This document shows positions 13,110 through 24,216 of a DNA stretch of 64,000 nt, piece by piece; the first letter of the stretch is position 1, and each line of letters opens with the position of its first letter. Source of the stretch: Desarmillaria ectypa (lineage: Eukaryota > Basidiomycota > Agaricomycetes > Agaricales > Physalacriaceae). The notes below the pieces were generated by a model. That model ran no database searches and had not been told where the DNA came from. It worked only from the letters and a program-made list of their open reading frames with translations. The stretch spans positions 3,162,001 to 3,226,000 of the forward strand of contig JAUDYN010000003.1 in NCBI GenBank assembly GCA_030407005.1, read 5' to 3'. The translations under genes were made by a program, and so were the position numbers.

Positions 13110-14041
13110 CAAGTGTAAACAATGGGCTGTATTGCATTCATAGAGTCACCCACTGAATTGCAAGATGATTGCTACACAAGAATGAGGATACTAAGGCTTA
13201 GCCTAGAGGAGGAGGAGAGTCAATGAGTAAGTCTGGTATAGATTAAATTTAGCTCAAAGCTGGGGAATATACAGTGAGAGCTATGCTACTTATATACTAA
13301 AACTCAAGTCCTAATTATAGGGATAAGCATAAGGTAATTGTGCATGAAACAATGAAGACAATGCCTGCTAAAATACTAAATTTGTTCGCTTTGCTTGGTC
13401 TATTGCTTGTGTGATATAACCACTATAGTACCATGTGTCTAATAAATTGGCTCACCTATACTTGCTGACCCCACTGCTCGGAGTCGAACCCTGCACATAG
13501 GGCTATTATCTCTTTTGGTTCTTTATTATATTTTCTTTTGTTGAACCTTCTGTGCCTTCCCTTCTAACATTAGCCAATCCTCGCCTGATGCACAGATGCA
13601 TCTTGAGGCCTGAAGGTGCAATCCTTCCTTGTGCAGCATTTACAATGTCCGGTGTAATGCTTACTGTTGGCACAGGAGTTGTTTCCCATTACACCCTCAT
13701 TTTGTTTTCTCTGAATGGGACAAACCTTCATAACCTGGCTCTCCACATGGACCAAATGGTATCTCTGCCTGAAGTATGTTTCCGACACTGGGTGCTCACA
13801 TCGAGGCTCAATTTATATCCTGCCTCATGGGTGTGCAATATCATCAAGAGGAACAAATCCTATCCTGAATCTTCTGGTAAGAGTTTACAGATATCAAGCA
13901 GAAGGATGCATATCTAAGAAGGAACTCGAAAAAAGGCTGGCAGCACTGTAGTTGGACTCTAGGAAGTTGGCCTGCACCATGGTACTTTTATTTTGGTTCA
14001 ATGTGCGTAAGCTTCATGGGACTACATACTAAATGTTCTCT
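13110..14041. other. Unassigned AT-rich stretch
   Basis: Low-complexity, AT-rich DNA on the left flank of the outer retrotransposon. Frames at 13552-13951 lack recognisable domains. It may be old transposon or F-box debris. Nothing firm can be called. Confidence 0.4.
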
Positions 14042-14046
14042 GTTTC
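14042..14046. repeat. Left target-site duplication of outer retrotransposon (GTTTC)
   Basis: The five bases GTTTC directly precede the left LTR. The same five bases follow the right LTR at 32469-32473. A perfect 5-bp duplication is the normal footprint of Ty3/gypsy integrase and fixes the ends of the outer element. Confidence 0.92.
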
Positions 14047-14280
14047 TGAGAGGGTGGCGAAAGTCATGGGCTCTCACAAGAAGCTTGACGCAAATAGTGA
14101 CAGGTGTAAAGGCTGGTTATTGCAAAAAAACCCGAGCTACTACAACAGTATGTAGCTCTTTTATACTACTAACTAATATTAAATAGACAATATCGAACAA
14201 GGCACAAACAGTGGAGCAGGTGGAGCAACAACAGGGTATGAAATGGAGGAAGGGACTGGGCCTGTAGCCGGCTCATTACA
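14047..14280 (-). repeat. 3' LTR of outer retrotransposon
   Basis: 234 bp, identical in length to the copy at 32235-32468. Read on the minus strand it starts TGTAA and ends CTCTCA. It differs from the other copy at 12 positions, all transitions. Ten of these are CpG in the right copy and TpG or CpA here. Confidence 0.95.
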
Positions 14281-14284
14281 TACA

Positions 14285-14291
14285 CCCTCCT
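14285..14291 (-). promoter_or_regulatory. Polypurine tract of outer retrotransposon
   Basis: AGGAGGG on the minus strand, 4 nt before the 3' LTR, in the place expected for plus-strand DNA priming. Confidence 0.6.
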
Positions 14292-14586
14292 GGCCAACAA
14301 AGTGGAACATTGTAGGTAGAGTAAAAGAAATAAATGAGTGTGATCAACAGAAATCAATGAAATGAAGGGCAAAATGAGAGATATTACAAAGTTATTTGTT
14401 GGCATTATTCATAGTGGTGTCTCCATTCATATCAGTTTTATCACCCTCCAAATCATGGTAATAGAGCAGGCCATCCTGTTCTTCAAGAGCATTCTTCCCA
14501 TGATCTGGATCTGGATCTCCATCTGCATCGATTAATCCAGTGCTGTCTTCAATGAACTCGGGGAGATCATCTGATAGAAATCCATC

Positions 14587-15405
14587 CTATGAGTCTGCTA
14601 TAGAAGTGTAGCACCCTTCAGATTGTTCATCCCACATCAATCCAGCTTTTTTATCAAGGTGATGCTGGATAGCCATTTCCTTGGCAGTTTCATGCTGGAA
14701 TAATATCTGATGGCCAAGAAAACGAGTTTTGTTGTATTCCCGCTCAGGGATAATGATGTAGCCAGGAATGATAAGCTTGTGAGGATTGAAGAGGAACTTC
14801 ATGTCAATGTGAAGCCCTTTACTGGTAGGGGATGGGGTAAGAAGATTCGATAGAGTGTAGGAATTAGTCTTATTGAGGTTAGTGGGACTGGGCTTGATCC
14901 ACTTGACAAACCTTTCAGGCTGGGGACCTGCATTGAAGGATGCTACAATGGCACCATAAGCAATAGGCTCTGAGCAAATCTGTCTGCACTCTGAAATCCT
15001 ATCCTTAGCATGCACATTACGAAGAAGATGGTTGTGTTCAACACACTTAAGCATGTGTACAGCATGGACTTTTGCAATGAGGCCTCCAAAGGCACCTGAG
15101 TCTGGGGCTTCATGAATGTCAAACCACTTGCGATTCCTGCAAATAGTGAAGGCCTTTGAAATTGGCACCGAAGCAGTAGTGATCAGAGGATAAAAGTAAG
15201 CAGGGAGTTTGTGACTCTTCTTACCATGGGATTTAGCATGGTCAATGAGCATAGCTGGGGGGAATAGAGAGATGATGAATCTGGAGGGAGAATAACATAG
15301 TGGAGAATAATGAGGGAAAGAATGCACAAGTGAAGAAAAAATCACAACAGATGTACCCTTTTCTACTCTTGCATGATCATCTAAATCAAATGAGATACTC
15401 TCCAC
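14587..15405 (-). CDS. Extra C-terminal frame of outer retrotransposon, function unknown
   Basis: A 272-codon open frame that follows the chromodomain in the same element and is the longest uninterrupted pol-side frame. It shows no protease, RT, RNase H, integrase or envelope features and no convincing TM segment. A basic N-terminal half and a C-terminal part rich in aromatic and Ile residues (KLIIPGYIIIPEREYNK) can be seen. It is probably the end of the Pol polyprotein rather than a separate gene. I do not recognise the domain. Confidence 0.5.
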   Translation of the reverse strand: MESISFDLDDHARVEKGTSVVIFSSLVHSFPHYSPLCYSPSRFIISLFPPAMLIDHAKSHGKKSHKLPAYFYPLITTASVPISKAFTICRNRKWFDIHEAPDSGAFGGLIAKVHAVHMLKCVEHNHLLRNVHAKDRISECRQICSEPIAYGAIVASFNAGPQPERFVKWIKPSPTNLNKTNSYTLSNLLTPSPTSKGLHIDMKFLFNPHKLIIPGYIIIPEREYNKTRFLGHQILFQHETAKEMAIQHHLDKKAGLMWDEQSEGCYTSIADS

Positions 15406-15419
15406 AGAAATTCCATACT

Positions 15420-16065
15420 GTTTGGGATTAGGTGGTAGTGGTGCTTGACCCCTTGGAAGATTACCAATAGATGTACATCTTAACAGATCAAGATAGTCAG
15501 TGAGACTGCCAAGCCCTACAAGCTAGTCAAATGGCATCCACATAATATCACCAGTAGTCTATTTCACTTCAAACACTGCTTGATCCTTAGCACCGTGATG
15601 TGATAATATCTGTTCAATTTTCCATTGAGGGTCTGCCTCTAGAGTCTGTTGTATCTGGGTGTCAAGATGTCCTGGAAATCTATGATCATTATTAGGAACA
15701 TGTATCCAAAGTAAGAAAGAGTGAAAAACTGGGTGTACTCCTTTCTGAATAAAGCTTGAAGGTAGCTCCACACAGAATGAATGATTTCCAAAGTCCCTTG
15801 ATATCTTGTAAGGGCCAATATATTTTGGAATTAATTTGCAAGCTAGACCTTTAGCAAACTTCAAATTCTAAGTGGATACATATACCAAATCACCTTCATG
15901 GAAGGGCTCAAAATGCCTCTTCCTATTTGCGATCTGAGTTTGCTTGACTCAAGCCTCAAGAATTGCATTATGAGCTGATATAATAGCTAGATGTCACAAT
16001 TAGATAAAGGAATGGACTGATAGATACTCATTCTTCATGTTCGAGTTCTATATCATTGATTGAAG
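15420..16065 (-). pseudogene. Outer element: integrase C-terminal domain and chromodomain
   Basis: This continues the integrase reading frame interrupted at 16066/24212. The GPY/F-like module reads IPKYIGPYKI (about 15790-15830), followed by HPVFHSFLL. A chromodomain-like stretch follows (WKIEQILSHHG, then FEVKWTTGDIMWMPF, about 15640-15530). Stop codons near 15868, 15950, 16005 and 16035 interrupt the frame, several explainable by C-to-T or G-to-A change. It formerly targeted and supported integration. Confidence 0.75.
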
Positions 16066-16070
16066 CATCC
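16066..16070. repeat. Left target-site duplication of inner retrotransposon (CATCC)
   Basis: CATCC precedes the left inner LTR and recurs right after the right inner LTR at 24212-24216. With one copy removed, the outer integrase frame reads straight across the junction, which proves the insertion was into coding sequence. Confidence 0.93.
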
Positions 16071-16304
16071 TATTACGATTTTTCCGTTATCTTATCTTAT
16101 CCAAGTCATATCCATGACTCATCCATCTGATCTAGTCCAGAAACTGACTCATATCCAGCCATTCGCTGGCTACAACCCTCATTCTCACTATCTGTCACCC
16201 CAGATGCTTTCCATTGGTTCTATGATCCTCCCGGATCATCCAACTTTGACACTGTTTATGCATGGACTGTAGCATTTCATCTAAATATAATGCTGTAGAA
16301 ATAC

Positions 16305-16312
16305 TATATAAA
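16305..16312 (+). promoter_or_regulatory. TATA box of inner LTR
   Basis: TATATAAA lies 34 bp upstream of position 16339, the first base of the segment complementary to the primer-binding site. This spacing is right for it to set the RNA start there. The box is conserved in the right LTR. Confidence 0.6.
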
Positions 16313-16338
16313 CAGAGTAAACTAGACCATTGTACTCT

Positions 16339-16351
16339 ATCTCTTGTTTAA
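16339..16351 (+). promoter_or_regulatory. Predicted RNA 5' end / self-primer of inner element
   Basis: ATCTCTTGTTTAA within the LTR is the exact reverse complement of the 13 bases that follow the LTR (16493-16505). In Tf1-type elements the first bases of the transcript fold back to prime reverse transcription. The TATA box 34 bp upstream is consistent with this. Confidence 0.7.
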
Positions 16352-16492
16352 ATTAACACCATATACTTCTTGTTTGCACAACACCAAAGATTTTAGCATC
16401 TATATCTCTCATTGGGTGATCGTTCGAATGCATAATGGCCCAGAGGGATTAGCTAATCGTCTCAAGTCATGTGCCCAAGTCGGTACATAACA

Positions 16493-16505
16493 TTAAACAA
16501 GAGAT
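16493..16505 (+). promoter_or_regulatory. Primer-binding site of inner element (self-priming type)
   Basis: TTAAACAAGAGAT begins at the first base after the 5' LTR and is perfectly complementary over 13 nt to 16339-16351 within the LTR. It does not start with TGG, as a tRNA 3'-end site would. Confidence 0.75.
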
Positions 16506-16549
16506 TACCCTTCCCACTTCTATCACGCTAGCCATATAGAAGATCTTCT

Positions 16550-19261
16550 TCATGACTGGAGAAGAATAAAACCCCCAAGAACCCCGAACCATTTCTCTCG
16601 GCATCGCCATACTATTGTCATTCTTTACAGTCCTCGCCATATTAATCTACGAGGAAGAACTCTGGGCACTGCTCAGAAGGCAGCCCCGACAACCCAACTT
16701 AGAACCCCGCCCCGCCCCACCCACCACCAATGTCATTCCCAGGGGGATACCCCCCGCAAGACTGGGAGAACGAGAAGCAGTTCCACTCGTTCATCCCCGG
16801 GCTCGATTCACCATCGGTCCTTCCTCCTCCTCCGAGGAGAGCAATGACTCGAGACCCCCAACTCCAGGGATCTCAGAACTTCGGGCCCAGATTGCCCAAT
16901 CCGCTCACGCCTATAACACGAGAGCTGTCCTCCTCCGCTACCGGATGGAATGACCCACCGTCACACTGGAGCGACCAACAGCCAGCCTTACAGCGGCCCA
17001 AGAATATGCGCGGGATGTATGGACTGTGCTGGACGAACCCCCGCCCCCATACCCTGGCCCCCCCCCCTCGTCCAAGAACCCCTCCTCTCCGCATATCCCA
17101 GTAGAGGTTAGACTCTCCGTCGCCCGACAGTGATGACAGTAGAAGGTCCAGCCACTCTGGACCCCAACACCCCGACGATCCAAACATGGATCGAAACCAC
17201 CCCTACGGCCCCTGGAGCCATGAGCGGTGGCCAGATGAGGGAGAAGAAATCTCCCTCTCCTCCCTCTCCGTCATCGAGATCTCTGATGATGAGTCTGATG
17301 ACGACATCGTCGGAGACAATGCCCTGGTCTCGGCTGCTCCCCGTGCCACTGACGACCCCTTCAATCCATATGGGGACGATTTTATCTGGCCCGACCTCTC
17401 TGAGGTCGACCGGAGACTATTCGGTCCATTCCAGACTGCAGCATGGGAGGTTCGATGAAGGGACGTCGAAGCCCGCGACCTCTGGGAAGAACCCAGAGTC
17501 GAAATGGATGAGTGGTTGGCCCTTAACAGGGGTGACCCCATCCGAATCCCCTTCGATGGGCCCAGCACTGCCAGGGCCAACATCATCAACCACTGGATAC
17601 ATGCCAATCGCGACCGGTCAATTTTCTGCCCCTCTGCTAGGGATCGTTTTCCAGGGTTACAACCCAGAACCCCTCAGGAGCAGCGGGAACTGGAGGACCC
17701 TCCAGCACTTATGGAGGCTGGAGGTGGCAAGAGAGGAATGAGTGGGGACAAGAGCCCCAGTACAATACGTTAACCTACGATACAGGTTACTATGGCAGGA
17801 TGGAATACCACCATCCCCAATATAAAATATATCTGGACCACCCACCGGATACCCCGGTCAGTAAGTCCACTGACCACTTCCTGACTCGCCCCCTGCATCA
17901 TAGGGCGCGTCACCAAGGATACCACCCCTATCAGGGTGGTAGTCTTCTCTTCATAGGGGCTGGAGAAGAAATGGAAGCAGAAGGAGCCCCTGCAGAAAAT
18001 GCCACTGCAGGGGCATCAAGAACCCCTGCCATGGCAGAAGAAGTCCAGCAGCAGATGTGGAGTGAACTGCTGGAGAAGGAACTGGTGCATCACAGAGATG
18101 CGTGAAGAACTCGACAGGAAGGATTCTGCCCATAAGACATTAGTGGAATACCTCAAGGCTCAAGAGAAGGAAAAGGAGCCAGAAAGGGGAAGACCACTGG
18201 GGCCACCAAGAAGCTACCTGGGGTACAGGCCAGGATCAATTTTCGATCCCAAGACCACCCCCTGGTCAGAGACCACCTGACCTAATCTCGAACCCTGTCG
18301 GGAATGCTGCCGCTGATGCCCCCTATCTGAGCATCAAGCCAACCCTCATCAAGGTCCCCGCTCCATTCAAGGGGGACCATGACGATATTGAATGCTTTAT
18401 AGGTGATTGCATTGCCTATTTTGAAGTGTTCCGACACTATTTCCAGGTGCCATCGCACCTGGTACTATTCACGATGTCCCACTTCAAGGGCACCGCCAAG
18501 GACTGGTGGGTCTACAAGAGACCCGAATACTGGATAGGCGATGTCTTTGACGGCACTGCTGCCCACTTCTGATACCCCGACTAGGCCAACTTCATCGGCC
18601 TAGTCACCTGACAATTCCAAGATCCCACAATTGAGGAAATTCATGAAAAGCACATGTTCGACTTGCGCATGGGAGCACAGCCCACCTCCCACTACTTCCA
18701 GAAGCTGGAAGAAGAAGCCAAGTTAGCAGGCTGGAGATCCAATGAGGCTGAGTGCGGCATGATGGTAAAGATGGTGTGACTAGGAGTGCCTAGTTTGTAC
18801 ATGACCTTTATATCAAATATGGGTGTGAGCATTCCATGCTCATATCTGGAGTGGAAGGAATGCATCCTCCAGATGTATGAAGAGAGACAGCGGAAATGGG
18901 TCTTTGACCAGACCACTAGTACGCCTCAGGATGGCTAGAAGCAGGGCCTGCATCCCCAACAACAGCAGCCCAGTGGCAAGAACACCGCTGGGGCAATAAG
19001 TCCTTGGCTCCAAAGCCGACTGCTGGGAGTGGAGGAACCAGTCATGATGCTGGAACCGGTAAGTGGACAATATACGGAGGGGTGGAAAAGCCCATGGACT
19101 TAGACCGGCAACGAGCCGAGGGGCGCTGCTTCAAGTGTGACCAAAAGGGTCACCTGAGCAGGGATTGCCCTACAAGAAAAGAGAACAACATTGTGAGATA
19201 CATAGGGCCCACTGATGCAGTGGTGCCAAGCACCTCCAAGATCGAGGAGGTAAAAGAGTAG
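16550..19261 (+). pseudogene. Inner element gag (decayed)
   Basis: Gag region broken into several frames. A Pro/Ser/Asp-rich N-terminal part (about 16615-17770) precedes a coiled-coil stretch (18000-18200). The capsid domain is recognisable by PFKGDHDDIECFI (about 18365-18400), FKGTAKDWW near 18485 and a Phe-rich middle. In-frame stops occur near 18571, 18583, 18610 and 18778, each one base from CGA or CAG. The CCHC zinc knuckle CFKCDQKGHLSRDCP (about 19127-19171) is intact. It once packaged element RNA into virus-like particles. Confidence 0.8.
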
Positions 19262-19889
19262 GGCATCAAGGGTTCAATTCCCCTTGCATGCCTGAGTCTC
19301 AAGGTGTGTCCTCGGTTTCCGTGGGTCGGACTGATTATTATGAAAATAGAAAATTACATATGCAAAAGAATATATCTATATCTTCACTGAAGCTGAGGAC
19401 CGACAACCCAGACAAACTGGTCCGGGGAGTGGAAAACTTGACGAAGCTGAGTACTAAACCAGGCTGGCAAGTCAAAGGGTCGAGAAACATGTGAAGGTCA
19501 CCTTAGGCACTAGCTGGGAGTCAATGACCAAGGAAATTCAAACTCCATCATGAGTGGTGTCGGCCGAGGAAAAGGGACAGGATCCCGCTAGTGTCCAGAT
19601 GGTAAAAAGGAGGCATTTCAGCAGAACTACCATCATTGAAGTATCTGATAAAGAAGACGACACAGCTTTTAGAATGTGGCAAGTCAGCCAATCCAAAGCC
19701 AGTACCCTGATATCCAGAACACCGGAACTACAGACCATTGACCTTCCAAATGCAAGGGGGAGCGTCAAACCTGACACCTATCCTAACAAGGGGGTATCAA
19801 ATGCTTCTGAATGCACGGGGAAACAGAACAAGTCTTCCGAACATACAGGGAAGCAGGATGGGTCCCAATGGCTCAGACCATTCTGAATT

Positions 19890-22800
19890 GACTGGACGAT
19901 GCATGCAATACATGACTCCAAGGACTTGGCAAATGCCAAAGCGGTTCTCTCCATTTGGGTACATCCCAAACGACTTGGAGAGATCGATGATGAGCTTATT
20001 CGAAGCTTACAGATGGGAGGGAGCATTGCCCGGGAACAGCTCTATGAACTGCATAAACCGATTCGGTACATTTGTGGTACCAAGAGTTCCGGACAGGACT
20101 TCTTGGTAGATATTCAACTTTCCCCATGCATGGGGAAACAGATATTGACAACCCAAGCACTGTTGGATAGTGGCTGCACAGGCAGCTCTATCAATCGAAC
20201 ATACATCCAACAACATCGGTTGGACACCAGGAAGGCCGCAACTCCTATACCAGTCTATAATGCTGACGGAACATACAATAAGGCAGGGGACGTAACAGAA
20301 TTCGTAGAACTCTGGATGACCATCAGAGGACATAGTGAACGAATTGACCTTGCAGTCACCGACCTAGGCTCCAAGACCGTATACTTGGGCCATGACTGGC
20401 TTAAACGCCATAACCCTTTCGTCAATTGGAAGGTGGGAACTTTGACATTCGGACGATGTCATTGCATCCAAAACTATTTCACCTTGCCTGACACAGATGA
20501 AGAAGACTGATGGGATGAAGAGCTTGAGGAAGGAGAGAGTATTCTTGCTGTCAACATGCAAGAAGAAATCATACTTCATGCCATCCATCATGCGAACAAG
20601 TTGGCTGCAGCAGCCAATGCTGAGAAGCCGAAACAGACATTTGAGGAGCTCGTGCCTCCTCAGTATCAAAGCTTTAGGGATATATTCTCAAAAGAAAGCT
20701 TTGACGAGTTACCAGAAAGAAGACCCTGGGACCACACAATTGAGCTGGTCCCCAACGCGAAGTCAACCTTGGACTGCAAGGTATATCCACTCAATCGAAA
20801 CGAGCAAGAACAGTTGGACAAGTTCTTGGATGAGAACTTAGATTCAGGGCGAATTCGCCCCTCGAAATCCCCCTTCGCCTCCCCTTTCTTCTTCATCAAG
20901 AAAAAGGATGGCTCACTATGACCAGTCCAGGATTATCGGAAACTGAATGAAATGATGATCAAGAATCGCTATCCCCTTCCGCTCATTTCCAAGCTAATCG
21001 AGAAACTACGAGGAGCCAAGTACTTCTCCAAGCTAGACGTATGATGGGGATACAACAATGTCCATATCCGAGATGGAGACGAAGAAAAGGCCACATTCAG
21101 AACAAACCAAGGGCTCTTTGAACCCATGGTAATGTTCTTCGAACTCATGAACTCACCAGCCACATTCCAGTGGATGATGAACAACATATTTAAGGATTTG
21201 ATCATCAGAGGAAAAGTCACAATTTACCTCGATGACATACTCATCTTCACGAAATCCTTGACAGAGCACTGAGACATAGTACGGCAAGTACTCCAATGAC
21301 TTCGAGAGAACAAACTGTTTCTCAAAGCAGAGAAATGCGAATTTGAGGTATTCAAAACGGAATATCTTGGGGTCATCATAAGCGAAGATGCCATTCGCAT
21401 GGACTCAATCAAGATTGCGGGAATAGCGGAATGGCCAACCCCGACGAAAAAGAAGGAATTATAGTCCTTCTTAGGATTCACAAACTTCTACCGAAAGTTC
21501 ATCAAAGACTATTCCAAGATAGTCTATCCCCTTACCCAGTTAACTGGAAAAGTAGACTGGATGTGGGGATCAGAACAAGAACAAGCATTTAATCAACTCA
21601 AGAAGTTGATGACAACCAACGTAGTTCTTACAATTCCTTCAGACGACGGAAAGTTCCGAGTTGAAGCCGATGCCAGTGATGGAGCCATTGGTGTGGTCCT
21701 AAGCCAAGAAAAGGAAGGCAAATGGAGACCAGTCACCTTCATGTCAAAAGCGCTCACCATCACTGAGCGAAATTACGAGATTTATGACAAGGAGTTGTTA
21801 GCAATCATGCTGGCATTAGAGGAGTGGTGCCAAAGAGACCATTGAGATCTGGACCGATCACCAGAATCTCCAATACTTCTGGAAACCTCAGAAGTTGAAC
21901 CGTCGACAAGCTCAATGGGTCACTGAACTAGCGGAATACCACTTTATCCTTCAACATAAAGCTGGAACCGCTAATCAGAAGGCTGATCTTCTCAGCAGGC
22001 AAGACGACCATGATCAGGGAAAAGAAGACAATCAAGACGTGGTCATCTTATCCCCAGAACACTTCCGAGCATTGGTACTACCAACCATGAAAGAAAGGAT
22101 CATGCATATAAGAGATGCAACAAAACAGAAGGAACAGTGGGACCAGGGAATCGAGAAATCCCTCAACCACAAACAAGGGATCACACAGGAAAGTGAAATC
22201 CTGTGGTACAACGGATGAGTCTATATTCCCAATGACTCGATGCTATGCAGTGAGATTATCGCCCAATTTCATGATCACATCACTGCTGGACACTCCGGAA
22301 TCTCCAAGACCAAGGAGCTCATACTTCATGAGTACTGGTGGCCGAAGATGAAGAAGGACGTAGAGTCATACATCAAAGGATGCGAGACTTGTCAAAGAAT
22401 GAAGAGTGATATGCAGGCCAAGGCAGCACCTCTTCATCCCAACACAATACCTGACACGCCATGGACACATATCTCAGTTGATATGGTCACTGGACTCCCC
22501 GAGTCAGATGGATTTGATGCTCTACTAGTCATCATAGACCATTTCTCCAAGAACATCCTCTTGATTCCATGCAATGAGGAGTTATCCGCCGAAGGATGGG
22601 CATTAATACTTCACAATCACATATACATGAAGCATGGAATGCCACAAGTGATCATATCAGACAGGGGACCACAATTCGTCTCAACATTCATGAAGGAACT
22701 ATACAAAATGTTGAACATCACCCAGAACGCGTCCATAGCATACCATCCACAGACAGATGGACAGACAGAGAGAGTCAACCAGGAGGTAGAGAAATACCTC

Positions 22801-23769
22801 TGCATCTTTGTCAATCACTGACAGACCGACTGGGTAGCATGGCTACCACTCGCCAAATTCGCCCACAACAACCAAGTCCATTTGGCCACAGGCAAAAGTC
22901 CATTCATAGTCCTATATGGACGAAATCCCAGACTCATTCCTGAGTCTATTCAGAAAACCAGTTTCGCAAATCCTGCAGCTGTCGACTTCATGGAAACTAT
23001 GGCCAAGGTCCATAAGAAGATTTATGAAGCATTAGAAAAGGCCATGGCACAAATGAAGGTGCAGTATGATAAAAAGAAACAGACTCAAAGAGAGTACCAG
23101 ATTGGGGATAAGGTATGGCTCGACACTGCCAACCTTCATCTTCCATGACCAAAGAAAAAGCTTGACGATAAATGAACGGGACCATTCAAAATCATAGAGA
23201 AATCAGGAGCAGCAGCATACAAGCTGAAGCTGCCGCCACATTGGAAGATCCACCCCCGGTTCAATGAGAAGCTGTTGACTCCATACATCGCACCCTCATT
23301 TGCGAACCAAGAACAACCACCGCCTCCCCCTCCGGATCTCATCGACGGTCAAGAAGAGTATGGAATCGAAGAAGTCTTGGATTCGTGCACCAGAAAGGTA
23401 CGATCCAAGCAAGGACAACTATTTAGGGAAGTCACAGACTACCTAGTCAAATGGAAAGGATGGACTCAGGAGCACAATTCCTGGGTTTGAGAAAATGAAA
23501 TGATGAATGCTTTGGAGGCGATCCAAGAGTACCAGGCTAGCATAAACTGTGCCGTATACACTCCAAAAATTGCAACCAAGAAGACAGTGGTCAAGATACT
23601 GGACCACGAATACTCGGAACATGGCGACGTAGCCTACCTCACCAAAAGAAAAGATGGATACATCAAATGGATTATCAATCCAGATGAAGAAGTATGGAAG
23701 AATTTGATTGATCAGTACTGGATCAGTCAAATCGCAACACAATTTGACACCCCTTTGGAAGAGCCTTAG
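19890..23769 (+). pseudogene. Inner element pol: protease, RT, RNase H, integrase, chromodomain (decayed)
   Basis: Protease with LLDSGCTGSS (about 20160). RT with the FFIKKKDGS block (about 20890) and YLDDILIF (about 21229). RNase H with EADASDGAIG (about 21664). Integrase zinc module (H-x-H near 22270, CETCQRM near 22383) and DDE core: D in ISVDMVTG (about 22474), D in ISDRGPQFVS (about 22655) and E in GQTERVNQE (about 22765). Chromodomain with LVKWKGW near 23444. Stops at about 20919, 21043, 21271, 21298, 21463, 21844, 22216, 22819, 23146, 23173 and 23488 interrupt it. Most are TGA at an expected Arg (CGA) or Trp (TGG) codon. It is not functional, but the catalytic residues are still visible. 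Confidence 0.85.
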
Positions 23770-23791
23770 CAGTCGGGACGACTGCTTTAAC

Positions 23792-23798
23792 AAGGGGG
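23792..23798 (+). promoter_or_regulatory. Polypurine tract of inner element
   Basis: AAGGGGG, 3 nt before the 3' LTR at 23802, in the usual place for the plus-strand primer. Confidence 0.75.
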
Positions 23799-23801
23799 TA
23801 A

Positions 23802-24211
23802 TGTTACGATTTTTCCGTTATCTTATCTTATCCGAGTCATATCTATGACTTATCCATCTAATCTAGTCCAGAAACCAACTCGTATCCAGCCATTCGCCGG
23901 CTACAACCCTCATTCTCACTATCTGTCACCCCAGATGCTTTCCATTGGTTCTATGATCCTCCCGGATCATCCAACTTCGACACCATTTATGCATGGACCG
24001 TAGCGTTTCATCTAAATATAACGCCATAGAAATACTATATAAACAGAGTAAACTAGACTGTTGTACTCTATCTCTTGTTTAAATTAACACCATATACTTC
24101 TTGTTCGCACAACACCAAAGACCTTTAGCATCTATATCTCTCATTGGGTGATCGTTCGAATGCGTAATGGCCCAGAGGGATTAGCTAATCATCCCAAGTC
24201 AGTATATAACA
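23802..24211 (+). repeat. 3' LTR of inner retrotransposon
   Basis: 410 bp, with perfect 5-bp inverted ends TGTTA/TAACA. It has the same TATA box and self-primer sequence as the left copy. At several CpG sites one LTR has TG and the other CA, as if both strands had lost the same CpG independently. Confidence 0.95.
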
Positions 24212-24216
24212 CATCC
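24212..24216. repeat. Right target-site duplication of inner retrotransposon (CATCC)
   Basis: Matches 16066-16070 exactly. Confidence 0.93.

Larger units (their letters stand above)
16071..16492 (+). repeat. 5' LTR of inner retrotransposon
   Basis: 422 bp. It begins TATTA where the right copy begins TGTTA, a G-to-A change in the terminal dinucleotide, and ends TAACA. It differs from the right LTR by about two dozen transitions, by a roughly 13-bp extra stretch containing a second AAGTC (about 16464-16480), and by one single-base gap. Confidence 0.95.
16071..24211 (+). mobile_element. Inner Ty3/gypsy chromovirus nested in the outer element
   Basis: An 8.1-kb LTR retrotransposon inserted into the outer element's integrase in the opposite orientation. 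It has LTRs of 422 and 410 bp, a CATCC duplication, TGTTA...TAACA ends (right copy), a self-priming type primer-binding site, gag with CCHC knuckle (about 19127), protease (LLDSGC near 20160), RT (YLDD near 21229), RNase H, full integrase (HHCC zinc module, DDE core), chromodomain (about 23390-23530) and polypurine tract. The order and the chromodomain match the Tf1/sushi-like chromoviruses. Many in-frame TGA and TAG codons sit where CGA or CAG is expected, so it is not autonomous. Confidence 0.95.

Noticed and set aside
13470..13500. tRNA-like T-arm (GGTTCGACTC on the minus strand)
   Set aside because: Neither the T stem nor an acceptor, D or anticodon arm can be paired around it.
14587..15405. 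Envelope gene in the outer element
   Set aside because: There is no signal peptide, TM anchor or furin site, so I left it as an unknown C-terminal frame.
16873..17607. Several minus-strand open frames in the inner gag region
   Set aside because: They are caused by Pro/Ser-rich, GC-rich gag sequence and have no independent motifs.
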